A DNA stretch of 64,000 bases from FEN-1219 sp036563665 (GTDB lineage Bacteria; Pseudomonadota; Gammaproteobacteria; Steroidobacterales; Rariloculaceae). The stretch spans positions 1 through 64,000 of the forward strand of contig DATCLY010000045.1 in NCBI GenBank assembly GCA_036563665.1, written 5' to 3'. The number at the start of each line of letters is the position of its first letter. Position 1 is the stretch's first letter. Both the position numbers and the translations under genes were made by a program. The notes under the pieces are model-generated. The model saw only the letters and a list, made by a program, of their open reading frames with translations, did not search any database and was not told the origin of the DNA. Below, piece after piece: positions 18,547 through 26,710 of the stretch.

Positions 18547-18658
18547 GTTGAATCCCCCCAGGAAGAAGTTGTTGTCGTAGATGGAAAGAGTGGAGCGCTG
18601 GCAGGAGTCCGTCCGCTCACGGCGTCGCCGCGGCCGACGCCGTCCCCCGGACGGGCTC

Positions 18659-18997
18659 CTAGATCGCCTGGTCGCCGGTTTCGCCGGTTCTGATTCTGTA
18701 AACTTGCACCAGGTCCGTGACGAATATCTTGCCGTCGCCCACCTTGCCGGTCTTCGCGGCCTCGATGATTGCCTCGATCGCACGCTCCGCGAGCTCGTCC
18801 GTGACCGCGACCTCGATCTTCACCTTGGGCAGGAAATCGACGACGTACTCGGCCCCGCGGTAGAGTTCGGTGTGCCCGCGCTGGCGGCCGAAACCTTTGA
18901 CTTCGGTGACGGTCATACCTTGCACGCCCACCTCGGCCAACGCGTTGCGGACGTCGTCGAGGCGGAAGGGTTTGATCACTGCCGTAATCAGCTTCAT
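18659..18997 (-). CDS. glnK: PII signal-transduction protein GlnK
   Basis: A 112-residue PII protein of standard length. The T loop (RQRGHTELYRGAEYVVDFLPK) carries Tyr51, the uridylylation site, and the B loop TGKVGDGKIFV is intact. It senses 2-oxoglutarate and ATP/ADP and gates the AmtB channel encoded immediately downstream, besides signalling to nitrogen regulation. An NtrC-like palindrome lies 95 bases upstream of the ATG at 19092-19108, and a TAGAAT-like -10 box is at 19057-19052 on the minus strand. Confidence 0.95.
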   Translation of the reverse strand: MKLITAVIKPFRLDDVRNALAEVGVQGMTVTEVKGFGRQRGHTELYRGAEYVVDFLPKVKIEVAVTDELAERAIEAIIEAAKTGKVGDGKIFVTDLVQVYRIRTGETGDQAI

Positions 18998-19091
18998 TAG
19001 CGCCCCCGGACTTGTCGATGAAGGAGTGTGGGCTCGTCGGACAAGGGATGTATTCTAGACGGAGTCGGCGTGGCGAAGTCGAGCCTGACTC

Positions 19092-19108
19092 TGCACAATA
19101 ACGGTGCA
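19092..19108. promoter_or_regulatory. NtrC-type operator palindrome
   Basis: TGCACAATAACGGTGCA is a TGCAC-N7-GTGCA inverted repeat, matching the core of NtrC enhancer sites (GCAC-N7-GTGC). It lies in the 144-base spacer between divergent glnK and msrP. No GG-N10-GC sigma54 promoter could be found on either strand of the spacer, so classical NtrC/sigma54 activation is not proven. Confidence 0.5.
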
Positions 19109-19141
19109 GCCCAATGACGGTGAGCATGCGGGGATGAGCCT

Positions 19142-20098
<957 letters not shown>

Positions 20099-20177
20099 GG
20101 CCGATCGGGGCGGTGGCACGAGAGCTCGGGCTGCGCTCGTCGAAGCCAGCGCTCGGGCACGCGGGGTCGGCAGGGTG

Positions 20178-20819
20178 ATGCCGCGCCGCGCGGTCACGCT
20201 GCTCAAGATCGCCACGGCGTGCGCCTGCACGGCGCCGGCGGTGTGGACGGTGCTCCGGATCTTCGAGGTCGGCGGGCTCTCGCTGGGGCCGAACCCGGTC
20301 GAGGAGCTGTTGCACACCGTCGGCAAGACGTCGCTCAACCTGCTGCTCGTAACGCTCGCCGTCACGCCCGTCCGCAGGCTCACCGGCTGGAACCGGCTCG
20401 TGACCGTGCGCCGCATGCTGGGGCTCTTCGCCTTCGCCTATGCGCTGCTGCACGTGGTCGTCTACCTCACGCTCGACCGGCAGCTCGACATGCCGACGAT
20501 CGTCGAGGACGTGGTCGAGCGGCCGTACATCACGCTCGGCATGCTCGCGGTGGTGCTGCTGGTGCCGCTCGCGGTCACCTCCACCAACCGCATGCAGCGC
20601 CGGCTCGGCCGCCGCTGGGTGACGCTGCACCGGCTCGTCTATCCGATCGCGATCCTCGCGGTGGTGCACTTCTGGTGGCAGACGAAGGCGAAGCTCGATC
20701 CCGAGCCGCTGGTCTACAGCGCCATTCTCGCCTTGCTGCTCGGCGCGCGGGTGAAGTGGTTCTGGCAGCGGCGCCGCGTGGCGCTGCGGGCGGCGGCCGC
20801 CGCCGAGGCGAATCGCTAG
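20178..20819 (+). CDS. msrQ: Heme-binding membrane subunit MsrQ
   Basis: A 213-residue integral membrane protein of the YedZ/MsrQ ferric-reductase-like family, with about six hydrophobic helices and heme-ligand histidines in segments such as AYALLHVVVYLTL, RWVTLHRLVYP and AVVHFWWQ. It passes electrons from quinol to MsrP. ATG 20178 is preceded by an in-frame GTG at 20175, so the start is uncertain by one codon. It follows msrP in the usual order. Confidence 0.92.
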   Translation: MPRRAVTLLKIATACACTAPAVWTVLRIFEVGGLSLGPNPVEELLHTVGKTSLNLLLVTLAVTPVRRLTGWNRLVTVRRMLGLFAFAYALLHVVVYLTLDRQLDMPTIVEDVVERPYITLGMLAVVLLVPLAVTSTNRMQRRLGRRWVTLHRLVYPIAILAVVHFWWQTKAKLDPEPLVYSAILALLLGARVKWFWQRRRVALRAAAAAEANR

Positions 20820-20825
20820 CGGCTC

Positions 20826-21422
20826 TTAGTAGACGCGGAACCCGCCGTGGCGGCGCCGGATGGAGGCGTCGAGCCACCACCAGCCGCCGACGAATCCGCC
20901 CGCGAGCGTCACGAGCAGCGCGGCGGCCGCCCACGACAGCGGCACGGCGCCGCGGTACGTCTCGAGGCGCTCCTCGAACGCGCGGTTGTCGCGCTCGAGC
21001 CGCTCCACGGTGGCGCGCAGCGCCTCCACCGAGTCGGTGCCGCTGGCCGCCTCCTTCGCGAGCCGCGCGGCCTCCCGCTCGGCCGCCGTGCGCGCCGCCT
21101 CCGCTTTCGCGACGGCGTCCTCGAGCTTCGCGACCTCCGCCTCGAGCTCGGCCACGCGCGCCTGCGCGGGCTTCTCCGTCACCAGGAACATGGACTTGAC
21201 CCAGCCTTCGCGCCCGTCCGGCGTGCGCACGCGCGCATAGCTCGGCACGCGCTCGAGCACCTCGAGCGGGGTGCCGCTCACGAGGCTCTCGAACGGGGCG
21301 TCGGAGGTGTCCTGGGCGCGGTGCAGCCCCAGGCGCAGGATGTCGGTCACGTACACGGTCTCGGCCCCCGCGGCGGCCGCGAGCCCGAGCAGCAGCAAGA
21401 GCGACAGCGTGTGCCGAGCCAT
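20826..21422 (-). CDS. TIGR04211-family SH3-domain/coiled-coil membrane protein
   Basis: A 198-residue protein: signal peptide (residues 1-20), a bacterial SH3 domain (about 22-85; TVYVTDILRLGLHRA ... VRTPDGREGWVKSMFL), a long coiled coil (about 88-155) and one C-terminal membrane helix (AAALLVTLAGGFVGGWWWL). This is the layout of the YgiM-like TIGR04211 family, thought to sit in the inner membrane with the SH3 domain in the periplasm. A TATAAT -10 element at 21454-21449 on the minus strand leaves a leader of about 20 bases. Role unknown, probably cell-envelope related. Confidence 0.83.
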   Translation of the reverse strand: MARHTLSLLLLLGLAAAAGAETVYVTDILRLGLHRAQDTSDAPFESLVSGTPLEVLERVPSYARVRTPDGREGWVKSMFLVTEKPAQARVAELEAEVAKLEDAVAKAEAARTAAEREAARLAKEAASGTDSVEALRATVERLERDNRAFEERLETYRGAVPLSWAAAALLVTLAGGFVGGWWWLDASIRRRHGGFRVY

Positions 21423-21501
21423 GAATCCGTCCCGATGGAGCCGGGGCGATTATAGGGACCGGGGCGGCGCGGAAAACGTGAACTGCCGCAGAATCCGCGG
21501 C

Positions 21502-23628
21502 TTACGCTGCGCTCGGGGCGAGCTCCCCCAGGGCCTGCACGAGCGGGCGGGGCCGCCCGAAGTGGTAGCCCTGCCCGTAGCCCACCTCGAAACGGCGCAG
21601 CGCGCCCGCGAGCGCCTCCGTCTCCACGTGCTGCGCGATGGTCTCGACGCCGAGCGTGCGCGCGGCCATGGCGATGCCCGAGACGATCGACTCCGCCACG
21701 CGGTCGGAGGCCATCCTGCGCACGAACTCGCCGTCGATCTTGAGGTAATGGACCGGGAGCCGGTCGAGATAGGCGAGCGAGGAGAAGCCGCGCCCGAAGT
21801 TGTCGAGCGCGACGCGAGCACCGGCGTCGCGCATCTTCTTCACGAACGCCTCCGTCTCCGCGAGGTGTGCCGCCGCCACCGACTCCCGCACCTCGAAGCA
21901 CAGCAGGCCGGGCGGAACGCCGGCCTGTGCGGCCCGCTCCAGCGCGAACTCCGCGTAGCCGCTCGCGGCGAGCGACGCGGCGGAGACGTTCACCATCAAG
22001 CGGGGCGCGCCGTCCTCGAAGCGCGCCGCGTGCGGCTTCAAAGCTTCGAGCAGCGACACGAGCACCCAGCGGTCGAGGGCGGCCGTGAGCTCGTAGCGTT
22101 CCGCGGCGGCGAAGAACTTGTCCGGCGCGAGCACTTCGCCGTCCGGCGCTTGCAGGCGCACGAGCACCTCGAAGCCGAGAAGCGCTTCCTTCCCGGACAG
22201 GCCGCGCACGGGTTGCGCGTCCAGCCGGAAGCGGTTGCTGCGCAGCGACTCGCGCAGGCTCGCCGCGGCGAGCGTGCGGCTGCCGCCGGCGACCTCGGGA
22301 TCGTCGCCGACCGTCTCCAGGCGGCCGCGGCCGGCCTGCTTCGCGTGCTTGCAGGCGAGCTCCGCCGCGGCCAGCAGGTGCGCGATGCGGGCCCCAGCGC
22401 CGGCGCTGATCGCGAGCCCCGCGCAGGCCGACACCGGCACCGACTCCGTGCCCTGCACGTACGACGTCTCCGCGAGCGCGGCCAGGATCCGCTCGCCGGC
22501 CGCCGCCGCCTCCTGCGGCGTGCGTCTCGAGAGAAAGACGGCGAGCCGATCGCCGCCCAGGCGCGTCGCCTCGTCGCCGGGACGAAGCTCGCGCCGCACG
22601 GCGTCGGCGAGCCGGCGAATGACCTCGTCGCCGGCCTGATAGCCGAACGCGTCGTTGACCTGCTGCAGGCGGTCCACGTCGACGTGCAGCACCGCGGTCG
22701 GCGCGCCGCCGGCGGCGTCGAGGGCGCGCTGCACGCGCCGCTCGAAGATCAAGGGGTTCACGAGACCCGTGAGGCGATCGTGGTGGCTCTCGAGCACGGC
22801 CGTGATCCTGCGGCCCACGAGCTCGAGCACGCGTGCATCCTCGGTGACGAAGTCCGGCGCGGTGGCGGCCCGGAACAGGCCGAGCGAGCCGATCACGCGT
22901 CCCTGGGGGTCGCGCACGGGGCAGGAGAGGATCTTGCAGGGCGCGCCCACGCCCTTGGGCCCCACGCGATTGACGAGTATGGGGCGGTTCTGCAGCTGCG
23001 CCCACGCGAGCAGGTGCTTCTGGGTGCGCTCGAGCAGCTCCGCCTCCTCGGCGGCCGTGGGCTGCGCCCGCCGCGTGAGCGCGATGCCGCGATCCGGCAG
23101 CACCAGGGCCCCGGCGCGCCCGCGCAGGTGGCGCACGCACTGATCGAGCAGGTGCTCGAGCGGCGCCGTGTCGCCGGGCTCGTCGTCGAGGGCGAGCAGC
23201 AGGTCGAGCGACGCGCGGCCCTCGCGGTCCCCGAGCACGAGCGTGCGCTCGAGGCTCATGCGCTTGAGCAGGCAGTCGACCACGGGCTTGAGCAGGCTCG
23301 CCACGAGCGTGCCGGACTGCACGGTTTTCAGCTCCAGCACGAGGAAGCCGAGCGGGGGATCGGGCGGCGACACGAGCGGCGCGATGAAAGCGGGCGAGCC
23401 GCCGGGCGTGCGGCAGACGCCGGCCGCGATGGCCGGCGTTTCCTCGAGCAGCGCGCGCAGCTCGGGCGGCTCGTAGCCGTCCGAGCACCACAGGAGCTCC
23501 CGATCGGCGTCGTAGAGCGCGATCGCCCCCGCGCTCGGGAGCAGCATCTTCACGAGCTGGCCATAGGGCGCGTAGTCCGCGTCGTGCGGTGCCTGAGCGT
23601 CGGCGAGTCGAGCAGAAGGTTTGGCCAT
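21502..23628 (-). CDS. Degenerate GGDEF-EAL protein with GAF domain
   Basis: A 708-residue cytoplasmic protein with GAF-like (about residues 165-260), GGDEF (about 265-430) and EAL (about 440-700) domains. The signature residues are altered: GGDEF reads GGDRL; EAL reads EVL; the DDFGTG loop reads DNFGRG; and the general-base Glu in AEGVE is Gln (AQHVE). It probably neither makes nor cleaves cyclic-di-GMP and may instead bind it or another signal, like LapD or CsrD. ATG 23628 is preferred over the in-frame GTG at 23637. An active GGDEF-EAL protein is encoded at 49923. Confidence 0.82.
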   Translation of the reverse strand: MAKPSARLADAQAPHDADYAPYGQLVKMLLPSAGAIALYDADRELLWCSDGYEPPELRALLEETPAIAAGVCRTPGGSPAFIAPLVSPPDPPLGFLVLELKTVQSGTLVASLLKPVVDCLLKRMSLERTLVLGDREGRASLDLLLALDDEPGDTAPLEHLLDQCVRHLRGRAGALVLPDRGIALTRRAQPTAAEEAELLERTQKHLLAWAQLQNRPILVNRVGPKGVGAPCKILSCPVRDPQGRVIGSLGLFRAATAPDFVTEDARVLELVGRRITAVLESHHDRLTGLVNPLIFERRVQRALDAAGGAPTAVLHVDVDRLQQVNDAFGYQAGDEVIRRLADAVRRELRPGDEATRLGGDRLAVFLSRRTPQEAAAAGERILAALAETSYVQGTESVPVSACAGLAISAGAGARIAHLLAAAELACKHAKQAGRGRLETVGDDPEVAGGSRTLAAASLRESLRSNRFRLDAQPVRGLSGKEALLGFEVLVRLQAPDGEVLAPDKFFAAAERYELTAALDRWVLVSLLEALKPHAARFEDGAPRLMVNVSAASLAASGYAEFALERAAQAGVPPGLLCFEVRESVAAAHLAETEAFVKKMRDAGARVALDNFGRGFSSLAYLDRLPVHYLKIDGEFVRRMASDRVAESIVSGIAMAARTLGVETIAQHVETEALAGALRRFEVGYGQGYHFGRPRPLVQALGELAPSAA

Positions 23629-23720
23629 GAGGCACACGTCGGGAGCAAGGCCCGATCATGCCTCAAAGCGCCCGGGATTTCTTTGAACGCAGTCGCAGCG
23701 GCCGCCGCGGCCGCGCGCCG

Positions 23721-24095
23721 TCAGGAGCGCCCGCCCAGGTACCTCGGGGGCTTCTGCGCGCCGCTCGCGCCGGTCACGACCTTGAGCGGCTCGGCCCGCT
23801 CGGCGGGGCGCTCGAGCTCCACGAGGAGCTGCACGATGACGCGGGCGTGGCGCACGGCCTCGGCCGCGGACATCTTCTGCACGCTCGCGCGCACCCAGCC
23901 TTCCTTGCCGAACGGCGCCACTCGGTGCAGGGCATCCGAGAGCTCCAGGAACAGCGGCCGCGCCGCCGGCGGCAAGTCGGCGGGATCGATGGCCTCGAGA
24001 TGCTCGCTGTAGGCCCTGCCGAGACGCTCCTTGATGGTGCCGTCGCCCACCAAAACGTGCACGGCCGCGGCAAAGCGCTCGGCGAGATCGGTCAT
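23721..24095 (-). CDS. Conserved small protein of unknown function
   Basis: A 124-residue, mostly helical soluble protein starting at ATG 24095 (the frame is open upstream, but that part is low-complexity). Recognisable stretches are DGTIKERLGRAYSEHL, LPPAARPLFLELSDALHRV and a lysine/proline-rich tail ending PPRYLGGRS. No catalytic motif is seen. It lies between the degenerate GGDEF-EAL gene and the sigma54 activator, all on the minus strand, with 118 bases to the activator's stop. I do not recognise a family with confidence. Confidence 0.6.
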   Translation of the reverse strand: MTDLAERFAAAVHVLVGDGTIKERLGRAYSEHLEAIDPADLPPAARPLFLELSDALHRVAPFGKEGWVRASVQKMSAAEAVRHARVIVQLLVELERPAERAEPLKVVTGASGAQKPPRYLGGRS

Positions 24096-24213
24096 CGGGA
24101 CGATCGGTTCCTGGGTGGTGGTTATCGGGAAGGCGCGCGCGGCGCACCGCCGGCCTTCGATTCGCGCGACGTATACCAGACGCGCTCGGCCGCGCGCAAG
24201 CGCGGCGTGCACA

Positions 24214-26022
24214 TCAGGCGCGCACGGCGCTCCTCGGCCGCACGATGTTGAACTTGCGCATGCGGTCGGCGAAGGTCGTGGGCTTCACGCCCAGCAACGC
24301 GGCCGCGCCGTCGGGTCCCGACACTCGCCAGTTCGCGAGCTCCAGCGCCGCGATCATGTTGTTGCGCTCGAGCTCGCGCAGCTCCCGCTCCGTGAGCACG
24401 CGCTTGTCCGCCGGCGCCTCCGGCCGCTCGTCGCGCGGGGCGTTCAAGATGTCGGCCATCGCGAGGTCGAGCCGCAGCACCTTGCCGCGCGACAGGATCA
24501 CGGCTCTCTCGATGACGTTCTTGAGCTCGCGGACGTTGCCGGGCCAGTCGTAGCGCTTGAGCAGCGCGGCCTGCTGCTTCGAGAGCGTGAGCGGCGGGTG
24601 GCCGAACTCCTGGCAGGTGCGCTCGAGGAAGTGGCTCGCGAGCTGGATCACGTCGTCGCCCCGCTCGCGCAGCGGAGGCACCTCGATGGGGAAGACGCTG
24701 AGCCGGTAGTAGAGGTCTTCCCGGAACTTGCCTTCCTCCACGGCGCGCTCGAGGTCGCGGTTGGTGGCGGCGATGACCCGGACGTCCACCGTGTGCGTCT
24801 GGTCGTCGCCGACCCGCTCGTACTCGCTCTCCTGCAGCACCCGCAGCAGCTTGCCCTGCAGCTCCAGGGGGATCTCGCCCACCTCGTCGAGGAAGATGGT
24901 GCCGCCGTCCGCCAGCTTGAAGCGCCCCACGCGATCGCGGTGCGCGCCCGTGAAGGCGCCCTTCACGTGGCCGAAGAACTCGCTCTCGAAGAGCTCGCGG
25001 GGGATCGACGCGCAGTTAACCTTGACGAGCGGCCCGTTGGCGCGTGGGCTGCGGGCGTGAATGACGTGCGCCACGAGCTCCTTGCCCGTGCCGGACTCGC
25101 CTTCGACGAGCACGCTGGCCGAGGTCTGCGCCACGGCCTCGATGCGCGCGAGCATTTTCTTGAGCGCGGGGCTCTCGCCGATGATCCGCCCGAAGTTCAT
25201 CGACACCTGCACCTCCTCGCGGAGGTAGTCGCGCTCGCGCTCGAGCTCCTCGCGCAGGCGCGCGTTCTCCTCGAAGGCGGCCCGCAGCTGCCGCTCGGCC
25301 CGGTTGCGCTCGGTGACATCTTTCGACGCCACGAGCAGCGCCCGCACGTTGCCGTTCTCGTCGCGGTCGGCGTACGCCGAGACGAGCGCCTCGATGACCT
25401 CGCCGCTCTTGGTGAGGTACCGGCGGGGGGCGTTCTCGAGCTCGCCCTGGGCGATGGTGTCGAGCAGCTTGTCGCCGTACTGGGCGAGCGAGTCCTCGGC
25501 CCAGAAGTCCACGATCAGCCGCCCGATCACCTCCTCGCGCCGGTAGCCGAGCTTCCTGAGCCAGTGGTCGCTCACGTGGGTAATGCGGCCCTTCGCGTCC
25601 ACCGTGTGCAGCATGGCGGGCGTGGAGCGATAGAGGTCGCGGTAGTGGCGCTCGAGCCGGGCCTGCTCGCCGAGCTCGGTGTAGACGACGATCGTGCGCA
25701 GGTAGTCGCCTTCCTCGTTGCGCTCGACGACCGCGCTCGCGAGGCAATCCACCCGCTCGCCGCTCTTGGTCTTGAGGTCCACCGGCACCCCGTCCACGCG
25801 CCCGACCCGGCGGAGCATGGGCAGGTACTCCTCCGTGGTGCGGCGGGCCGATTCCTCCGTGCCCAAGTCCTGAGGCCGCTTGTCGCGGATCTCCTCCCGG
25901 GTATAGCCGAAGCGCTTGAGCCAGGCGTCGCTCGCGTCGAGGAAGTACCCCTCCTCGTCCAAGGAGACGATGTAGGCCGGGATCTTACGGAAAAGCCACT
26001 GGTAACGTTCTTCGGACGACAT
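24214..26022 (-). CDS. PAS-domain sigma54-dependent transcriptional activator
   Basis: A 602-residue enhancer-binding protein. Two PAS domains (about residues 7-120 and 130-245) are followed by a coiled-coil linker, an AAA+ domain (about 280-510) with Walker A GESGTGKELVAH and the sigma54-contacting GAFTGA loop, and a Fis-type helix-turn-helix at the C-terminus (GAAALLGVKPTTFADRMRKFNI). It has no receiver domain, so PAS ligand, redox or oxygen sensing is likely. It is divergent from a small exported protein whose promoter is of the sigma54 type; the three palindromes at 26033-26087 are the obvious binding sites and would also let it control itself. Confidence 0.92.
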   Translation of the reverse strand: MSSEERYQWLFRKIPAYIVSLDEEGYFLDASDAWLKRFGYTREEIRDKRPQDLGTEESARRTTEEYLPMLRRVGRVDGVPVDLKTKSGERVDCLASAVVERNEEGDYLRTIVVYTELGEQARLERHYRDLYRSTPAMLHTVDAKGRITHVSDHWLRKLGYRREEVIGRLIVDFWAEDSLAQYGDKLLDTIAQGELENAPRRYLTKSGEVIEALVSAYADRDENGNVRALLVASKDVTERNRAERQLRAAFEENARLREELERERDYLREEVQVSMNFGRIIGESPALKKMLARIEAVAQTSASVLVEGESGTGKELVAHVIHARSPRANGPLVKVNCASIPRELFESEFFGHVKGAFTGAHRDRVGRFKLADGGTIFLDEVGEIPLELQGKLLRVLQESEYERVGDDQTHTVDVRVIAATNRDLERAVEEGKFREDLYYRLSVFPIEVPPLRERGDDVIQLASHFLERTCQEFGHPPLTLSKQQAALLKRYDWPGNVRELKNVIERAVILSRGKVLRLDLAMADILNAPRDERPEAPADKRVLTERELRELERNNMIAALELANWRVSGPDGAAALLGVKPTTFADRMRKFNIVRPRSAVRA

Positions 26023-26032
26023 GACGCGATCT

Positions 26033-26087
26033 TACGAAAATCCGTACATCTAGGCAACGAAAAATCGTAAGTTACGGAATTCCGTTA
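26033..26087. promoter_or_regulatory. Three tandem ACG-N6-CGT operators (probable enhancer sites)
   Basis: Palindromes with identical geometry: TACG-AAAATC-CGTA (26033-26046), AACG-AAAAAT-CGTA (26056-26069) and TTACG-GAATTC-CGTTA (26072-26087). Their centres lie about 118, 95 and 78 bases upstream of the predicted start of the sigma54 promoter at 26132-26147, the usual distance for enhancer-binding activators, and immediately in front of the activator's own start codon. Two CGTAA half sites also lie at 26196 and 26207. Confidence 0.65.
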
Positions 26088-26131
26088 CCTAGAACCACCT
26101 CGAAACCCTTGATTCTCGGGGCTCTTGAAGT

Positions 26132-26147
26132 TGGCACGGCGGATGCA
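26132..26147 (+). promoter_or_regulatory. Sigma54 (-24/-12) promoter
   Basis: TGGCACG-N4-ATGCA, one mismatch from the consensus TGGCACG-N4-TTGCA, with GG (26133-26134) and GC (26145-26146) separated by exactly ten bases. Transcription would begin near 26158 and read the small exported protein at 26229. Confidence 0.75.
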
Positions 26148-26228
26148 TATATAGCGCGCGTCCGGGAGGACGGGTTTAGAAGGTTATCGGAGTTTCGTAA
26201 CACACTCGTAAGAGTAAAGGACACCGCC

Positions 26229-26507
26229 ATGTTCACCAAGAAACTGATCAGTCCCGGAATCGGCCTGGTGAGCGGGCTCGTGACGGGTCTGCTCAGTGGG
26301 CAGGTGTCGGCTACGGAAGAAATCGTGGTCCATGGTTCTTCGCCGGTCTTGGCCATGGTGGCCGAGCCGGAAGCGCTGCGCGACGAGCTCATCGAGTCCG
26401 TGCGCGCCTTCAGCGAGGAGCTGAAGGTGACGCTGGAGAACGATCTGAAGCGCTTCGACGCGGCGCCGGTACAGCTCGCCAGTGGCGAGACTGCGACCCG
26501 CAGCTGA
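26229..26507 (+). CDS. Small exported protein under probable sigma54 control
   Basis: A 92-residue protein beginning at ATG 26229 after an AAAGGA ribosome site. Residues 1-29 look like a signal peptide with a glycine-rich core (GIGLVSGLVTGLLSGQVSA). The mature part starts TEEIVVHG, which resembles the TonB-box-like EEIVV(T/H)G at the mature N-terminus of many TonB-dependent receptors, then has an amphipathic helix (EALRDELIESVRAFSEELKV) and a short unstructured tail. I do not recognise a characterised family. Context is strong: sigma54 promoter, tandem activator sites and a divergent PAS activator suggest this is the activator's principal target. Confidence 0.65.
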   Translation: MFTKKLISPGIGLVSGLVTGLLSGQVSATEEIVVHGSSPVLAMVAEPEALRDELIESVRAFSEELKVTLENDLKRFDAAPVQLASGETATRS

Positions 26508-26590
26508 CTCTCCCCCAGTCCCTGCGGGTCGTGCGGACGACGGGTTCTCCCCCACCCTAGTCCGCGAGGCCGGCCGGTCGGCCGTATAGT

Positions 26591-26680
26591 GGAGGGGCCG
26601 GGTAACACCGGCATGCGAACACGGACATGTCTTCGCAAGGAAGAACATGGATGTTCGCCTCGGCCCCTTTCTTTTTTTCC
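26591..26680 (+). ncRNA. Candidate structured small RNA with CsrA-type GGA motifs and terminator
   Basis: A TATAGT -10-like box (26585-26590) precedes a region that can fold into a closed structure: outer stem AGGGGCCG/CGGCCCCT (26593-26600 with 26661-26668), a small GGT/ACC hairpin (26601-26609), stem GCGAACA/TGTTCGC (26615-26621 with 26652-26658) and an inner hairpin (26626-26634 with 26640-26649). A T-rich tract follows (to 26678). Two sites match the CsrA/RsmE motif CANGGANG exactly (26636-26643 and 26646-26653) and one nearly (26620-26627). It may be an independent RNA or the 3' end of the sigma54 transcript. Confidence 0.45.
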
Positions 26681-26710
26681 CCTCTGACTGCGCTTTCCTG
26701 ACCGGGCCGC

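Noticed and set aside
26591..26680. 6S RNA or tmRNA as identity of the structured RNA
   Set aside because: Length is too short and the conserved blocks of those RNAs are not present.
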